From Chloroflexota bacterium (GTDB lineage: Bacteria; Chloroflexota; Limnocylindria; QHBO01), in NCBI GenBank assembly GCA_005882055.1, contig VBGQ01000059.1, positions 11,427-30,169 on the forward strand: a stretch of 18,743 nucleotides of DNA. Direction: 5' to 3'. Position 1 is the first letter of the stretch. Each line of letters opens with the position of its first letter. Both the position numbers and the translations under genes were made by a program. The notes beneath the pieces are model-generated. The model was given only the letters and a program-made list of their open reading frames with translations. It was not told where the DNA came from and searched no databases. Positions 12,841 to 18,743 of the stretch are shown piece by piece.

Positions 12841-15473
12841 CCGACATGGATTCCGAACACAACAACGAGGTCGAGCCCGAGAACGTCCACGAGGACGAGC
12901 CCCGGGACGAGAGCCAGACCGCAGAGACTCAGGAGACCGAGGCGCAGGACGTCGGGGCACAGGACGTCGGGGCACAGGACATCGGGGCACACGATGTCGA
13001 CCGGATCCAGGTGCTGCCGATGGTGGCACTGCGCGACACCGTGATCTTCCCGGAGATGATCGTGCCGCTGCAGGTAGGCCGCGATCGCAGCGTCAAGGCG
13101 CTTGACCGCGCCGTGCGGGCCAGCTCACCGGTTGCGCTGGTCACGCAGCGCAGCTCTGAGACCGAAGAGGTGAACAACGTCGACGAGCTGTACGCCGTCG
13201 GCACCCTGGCCAAGATCGCGCAGGTCATTCGCCTGCAGGACGGCACCATACGCGCCATCGTGCAGGGCCAGAAGCGCATTCGCCTGCTCGACCTGTTGCA
13301 GGTCGAGCCGCACCTTGAGGCGCGCGTCGAGACGATCGACGATGCGCACTCGAAGACCCTGGAGGTCGAGGCGCTGATGGCCTCGGTCCAGGGCCAGATC
13401 GAGCAGTACGTCACGTCCGGCGCTTCGGTGCCACCCGAGGTGGCGATCGCCGCCCGCAACATCACCGATGCCGGCCTGCTCGCCGACATGGTCGCCTACA
13501 GCCCAGAGATGAGCACCGAGCTGCGCCAGCAGCTGCTCGAGACCATCGACGTCCCGGATCGGCTGCGGCTGGTGAGCCAGTTCCTCGCGAAGCAGATCGA
13601 GGTCCTCGAGCTCAAGGGCAGGATCCAGAGCGAGGTCAAGTCCGAGATGGACAAGACCCAGCGCGAGTACATCCTGCGCGAGCAGATGAAGGCCATCCAG
13701 CGCGAGCTGGGCGAGGACGACCCGCAGCAGGCCGAGATCAACGAGCTTCGCGAGAAGGTCGAGGCGGCCGGCATGCCGGAGGAGATCAAGGCCCGGGCGA
13801 TCAAGGAGATCGACCGGATGAGCCGGATCCCATCGGCGAGCCCGGAGGTCGGCGTCATCCGCACCTACGTCGACTGGCTGGTGAGCCTCCCGTGGGGTCA
13901 GTTCAGCGACGACAACCTGGATCTCTCCGAGGCGGAGAAGGTGCTCAACGAGGACCACTATGGCCTCGAGAAGCCCAAGGAACGGATCGTCGAATACATG
14001 GCGGTGCGCAAGCTCGCCGAGAAGATCCGGAGCCCGATCCTCCTCTTCGTCGGCCCTCCGGGCGTGGGCAAGACATCGCTCGGTCGGAGCATCGCCCGCG
14101 CCATGGGCCGCAAGTTCGTGCGCATGAGCCTGGGCGGCATCCACGATGAGGCCGAGATCCGGGGCCATCGGCGCACCTACATCGGCGCGCTGCCCGGTCG
14201 CGTGATCCAGAGCATCAAGACGGCCGGATCAGCGAACCCGGTCTTCATGCTCGACGAGATCGACAAGGTCGGCATGGACTTCCGTGGCGACCCGTCGTCG
14301 GCCCTGCTGGAGGTGCTCGATCCGGAGCAGAACTTCTCCTTCCAGGACAACTACCTGGAGGTGCCGTTCGACCTCTCGAAGGTCCTCTTCATCGCCACCG
14401 CCAACATGCTCGACACCATCCCGCCGGCCCTCCGCGACCGGATGGAAGTGATCCAGCTGCCTGGTTACACCCAGCTCGAGAAGCTGCGCATCGCGCAGAA
14501 GTTCCTGATGCCCAAGCAGCTCGAGGCACACGGCCTCACCGACAAGCAGCTGGTCGTCGAGGAGTCCGCGCTGGTGCGGCTCATCCAGGCCTTCACCAAG
14601 GAGGCCGGGGTCCGCAACCTTGAGCGGGAGATCGCGAACCTTGCGCGCAAGGTCGCCCGCCGCGTGGCCGACGACAGCAAGGTGAAGGTCGTGGTCAAGG
14701 CTCAAGAGCTCGAGGACTACCTCGGCCCCGCGCGATTCGACTACGGCGAGCTGGAGGCCGACGACCAGATTGGCATGGCCACGGGCCTGGTGGTCTCCGA
14801 CGCGGGCGGCGACATCGTCCAGATCGAGTCGACCCGCATGCAAGGCAAGGACGAGATCATCCTCACCGGGCAGCTCGGAAGCGTGATGCAGGAATCGGCA
14901 CGCGCCGGACTCTCCTACGTGCGCGCACGCGCCAAGGAGCTCGGTATCGACCCCGACTCGTTCGGCAAGGAGACGATCCACATCCACGTGCCTGCCGGAG
15001 CGACGCCAAAGGACGGCCCCTCGGCAGGCGTGACCATGGCAACCGCCGTGGCCAGCCTGCTCACCGGCAAGCCGGTGCGTCGGGACCTGGCGATGACCGG
15101 TGAGATCACCCTGCGTGGTCGAGTGCTGCCGATCGGTGGACTGAAGAGCAAGCTCCTCGCCGCCCACCTGGCCGGCGTGAAGACGGTCCTCATCCCCAGT
15201 CGGAACGAAAAGGACCTGATCGAGGTCCCCGACGAGATTCGGCAGCAGCTCCGGATCGTGCCAGTCGACTCGATGGACGAGGTGCTGGCCGAGGCTCTTA
15301 TCGACAGGGCTCGGCCGGCGGCTCGCATCAAGGCGGAGCGCGCGGCGCGTCAGAAGGCGGCCGTCCTGCGGCGGCCGAGCCGGCGCAAGGTGCCGGCGAC
15401 CCCGCCGGCTCCCGTCAAGCAGCCGACCGTCGAGCAGCCGCCAGCCACCACCGCGGGCAGCGCGCTGCCCTGA
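12837..15473 (+). CDS. lon: ATP-dependent protease Lon (LonA type)
   Basis: Lon unfolds and degrades damaged and regulatory proteins in the cytosol. The 878-residue protein has an N-terminal substrate-binding domain from about residue 55 (LPMVALRDTVIFPEMIVPLQ) and a helical linker (EMDKTQREYILREQMKAIQR). The AAA+ module has Walker A GPPGVGKT at 406-413 and Walker B MLDEIDK with Asp473-Glu474. In the protease domain the catalytic dyad is Ser729 in KDGPSAG and Lys772 in GGLKSK, spaced as in the E. coli enzyme. It is longer than the usual 780-810 residues. The first 55 residues are very acidic and contain four five-residue repeats (AQDVG type). The last 60 residues are a basic then Pro/Ala-rich tail. 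AAGGGA precedes the ATG. It is co-transcribed with hspR. Confidence 0.95.
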   Translation: MTDMDSEHNNEVEPENVHEDEPRDESQTAETQETEAQDVGAQDVGAQDIGAHDVDRIQVLPMVALRDTVIFPEMIVPLQVGRDRSVKALDRAVRASSPVALVTQRSSETEEVNNVDELYAVGTLAKIAQVIRLQDGTIRAIVQGQKRIRLLDLLQVEPHLEARVETIDDAHSKTLEVEALMASVQGQIEQYVTSGASVPPEVAIAARNITDAGLLADMVAYSPEMSTELRQQLLETIDVPDRLRLVSQFLAKQIEVLELKGRIQSEVKSEMDKTQREYILREQMKAIQRELGEDDPQQAEINELREKVEAAGMPEEIKARAIKEIDRMSRIPSASPEVGVIRTYVDWLVSLPWGQFSDDNLDLSEAEKVLNEDHYGLEKPKERIVEYMAVRKLAEKIRSPILLFVGPPGVGKTSLGRSIARAMGRKFVRMSLGGIHDEAEIRGHRRTYIGALPGRVIQSIKTAGSANPVFMLDEIDKVGMDFRGDPSSALLEVLDPEQNFSFQDNYLEVPFDLSKVLFIATANMLDTIPPALRDRMEVIQLPGYTQLEKLRIAQKFLMPKQLEAHGLTDKQLVVEESALVRLIQAFTKEAGVRNLEREIANLARKVARRVADDSKVKVVVKAQELEDYLGPARFDYGELEADDQIGMATGLVVSDAGGDIVQIESTRMQGKDEIILTGQLGSVMQESARAGLSYVRARAKELGIDPDSFGKETIHIHVPAGATPKDGPSAGVTMATAVASLLTGKPVRRDLAMTGEITLRGRVLPIGGLKSKLLAAHLAGVKTVLIPSRNEKDLIEVPDEIRQQLRIVPVDSMDEVLAEALIDRARPAARIKAERAARQKAAVLRRPSRRKVPATPPAPVKQPTVEQPPATTAGSALP
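12942..13001 (+). repeat. In-frame 15-bp tandem repeat (four units) in the lon 5' end
   Basis: Four consecutive 15-bp units begin at 12942, 12957, 12972 and 12987. The first two differ by a single base (GCG/GCA CAG GAC GTC GGG) and the third by one more. The fourth is diverged and reads A-H-D-V-D. They encode Ala-Gln-Asp-Val-Gly repeats at residues 36-55 of Lon. Unit number could vary by slippage without breaking the frame. Confidence 0.8.
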
Positions 15474-15488
15474 TCGCCGCAGGTCGGG

Positions 15489-16619
15489 ATGGAGTACAAG
15501 GACTACTACGAGGTCCTGGGCGTTCCCAAGACGGCGACCCAGGCCGAGATCAAGAAGGCCTATCGGCGCCTGGCGCGCGAGCTCCATCCCGACCGTAATC
15601 CCGGCGACAAGGCCGCGGAGAAGAAGTTCAAGGACGCCAACGAGGCGCACGCGGTCCTCTCCGACTCGGAGAAGCGCAAGCGCTACGACGAGCTCGGCGC
15701 CAACTGGCAGGCGTACCAGCAGTACGGCGGAGCCGGCGCGGGCACGCAGGATTGGGCCGGCGCCTTCGGAGGCGCCGGGCCGTTCGCGAGCGGCCCAGGG
15801 GGCGTCCGGTACACGTATCGGACCGTCTCGCCCGACGAGATGAGCGGCTTCTCCGACTTCTTCCGCGCCTTCTTCGGCGACGAGGGGTTCTCCTTCTCGG
15901 GCGGAGCAGCCGCCGCGGGGGCGAGCGGATCAGCGGGAGCCAGAACTCGCAGCCAGCGTTCGAGTGGCGCGAATGAGCAGGTCTTTGACTTCGGAGATCT
16001 CCTCGGGCGCGGCGCACAGCGGTCCGGCGCCGGCACGGCGACCGCAGACCGATCCCGGCTGCCAGGCGTTGACCTCCAGGCCGACGCCGAGGTGACGCTC
16101 GCCGAAGTGGCGCGCGGGGCGGAGCGAATGGTCGACGTCGACGGTCGCCACCTCCAGGTCAAGATCCCACCCGGGGTACGCGACGGGGCCCGGATCAAGC
16201 TGCGCGGAGCCGGACTGTCGGGAGATGCCGCCGGCACCGCCGGACCCGCCGGCCCGACCGGCGACCTGTACGTGACCGTGCACGTGCGTCCCGACCCGCG
16301 CTTCGAGCGCGATGGAGCGGACCTGCGCACGGAGCTGCCGGTCACCTTGTTGGAGGCGATCGGCGGGGCCGAGGTCCCGGTTACGACGCCCACCGGAACG
16401 CTCAAGCTCCGCGTCCGTCCGAACACGCAGAACGATCAGGAGATCCGCCTTGCCGGGAAGGGACTTCCGAAGCCTGGCCGTGACGGCGGGCGCGGCGACC
16501 TGATCGTCCGGGTCCGCGTGGCCCTTCCCCATCTCGAAGACGAGACGCGCGAAGAGATGGCCAAGCTCCTGGCCCGACACCCACAACCTGACCCGCGGAC
16601 CGAGCGTCGGAGCCACTGA
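15489..16619 (+). CDS. cbpA: Class B J-domain co-chaperone (CbpA/DnaJ-like without zinc finger)
   Basis: This 376-residue Hsp40 stimulates DnaK ATPase and delivers clients. The J domain spans residues 1-70 with the essential HPD at 33-35 (ELHPDRNPGDKAAEKKFKDA). A Gly/Ala/Ser/Phe-rich linker follows (about 75-190) with DEMSGFSDFFRAFFGDEGFS, then two C-terminal beta domains from about residue 195 (LQADAEVTLAEVARGAERMV through LLEAIGGAEVPVTTPTG and KGLPKPGRDGGRGDLIVRVR). No CxxCxGxG zinc repeats are present, so this is not a canonical DnaJ. It sits 15 nt after lon and 2 nt before clpB. J proteins and ClpB work together with DnaK in disaggregation, which fits this operon. dnaK and grpE are not in the window. 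Confidence 0.9.
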   Translation: MEYKDYYEVLGVPKTATQAEIKKAYRRLARELHPDRNPGDKAAEKKFKDANEAHAVLSDSEKRKRYDELGANWQAYQQYGGAGAGTQDWAGAFGGAGPFASGPGGVRYTYRTVSPDEMSGFSDFFRAFFGDEGFSFSGGAAAAGASGSAGARTRSQRSSGANEQVFDFGDLLGRGAQRSGAGTATADRSRLPGVDLQADAEVTLAEVARGAERMVDVDGRHLQVKIPPGVRDGARIKLRGAGLSGDAAGTAGPAGPTGDLYVTVHVRPDPRFERDGADLRTELPVTLLEAIGGAEVPVTTPTGTLKLRVRPNTQNDQEIRLAGKGLPKPGRDGGRGDLIVRVRVALPHLEDETREEMAKLLARHPQPDPRTERRSH

Positions 16620-16621
16620 CC

Positions 16622-18743
<2,122 letters not shown>

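Noticed and set aside
12942..13001. CRISPR-like or mobile repeat
   Set aside because: The 15-bp units are contiguous, in frame and without spacers; this is a coding tandem repeat.
14229..15650. 473-codon minus-strand frame opposite lon
   Set aside because: It overlaps the catalytic Ser-Lys region of Lon on the other strand, and its composition is shadow-like with no ribosome site.

Overview
The window is high-GC bacterial chromosome, with strong third-position G/C in every gene, frequent GTG starts and many ATGA/GTGA stop-start overlaps. The gene set (extended LivM, hspR-lon-J protein-clpB, a usp-trkA-trkA cluster, several TANNNT boxes very close to start codons) fits a Terrabacteria-type lineage. 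My best guess is a Chloroflexota of the Limnocylindria/Ellin6529 kind, or a relative of the Actinomycetota. This rests on gene order and style, not on a marker phylogeny. There is no sign of phage, plasmid, insertion sequence, CRISPR, tRNA or rRNA.

Region 1 (1-6516). A GNAT-like acetyltransferase fragment runs off the left edge on the minus strand. Divergent from it is a complete branched-chain amino acid/amide-type ABC importer: lipoprotein receptor, a strong hairpin, then livH, livM, livG and livF with very tight or overlapping junctions. A possible 44-residue single-pass membrane protein follows livF.

Region 2 (6629-7934, minus strand). A compact three-gene operon holds a PD-(D/E)XK nuclease-like protein, a hypoxanthine phosphoribosyltransferase homologue and a four-helix membrane protein. 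The Hpt homologue lacks, in frame, about 37 residues that normally carry the PRPP-binding loop. This is the most anomalous gene here. Upstream, in the divergent gap, lies a 12-bp perfect inverted repeat whose arms each contain a DnaA-box-like TTATCCACG, with a third near-match next to it.

Region 3 (8199-12325, plus strand). rsmG is followed by a calcineurin-like phosphoesterase, a UspA-type protein, two TrkA/RCK nucleotide-binding proteins and a membrane protein of unknown function. The last four are joined by overlaps or a 3-nt gap and look like a potassium/stress-sensing operon without a channel subunit in view.

Region 4 (12350-18743, plus strand). This is a protein quality control operon: hspR repressor, lon protease, a zinc-finger-less J protein and clpB, which is cut by the right edge. 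It starts from a near-consensus promoter (TTGACA, 17-bp spacer, TAGGGT). The -35 box of that promoter lies inside an inverted repeat with the spacing of an HspR operator, which suggests autoregulated heat-shock control of proteolysis and disaggregation together.

Most of the window is conserved housekeeping and transport. The items that most deserve a second look are the loop-less hpt with its nuclease-like partner, the DnaA-box palindrome, and the HspR-type operator and leader.
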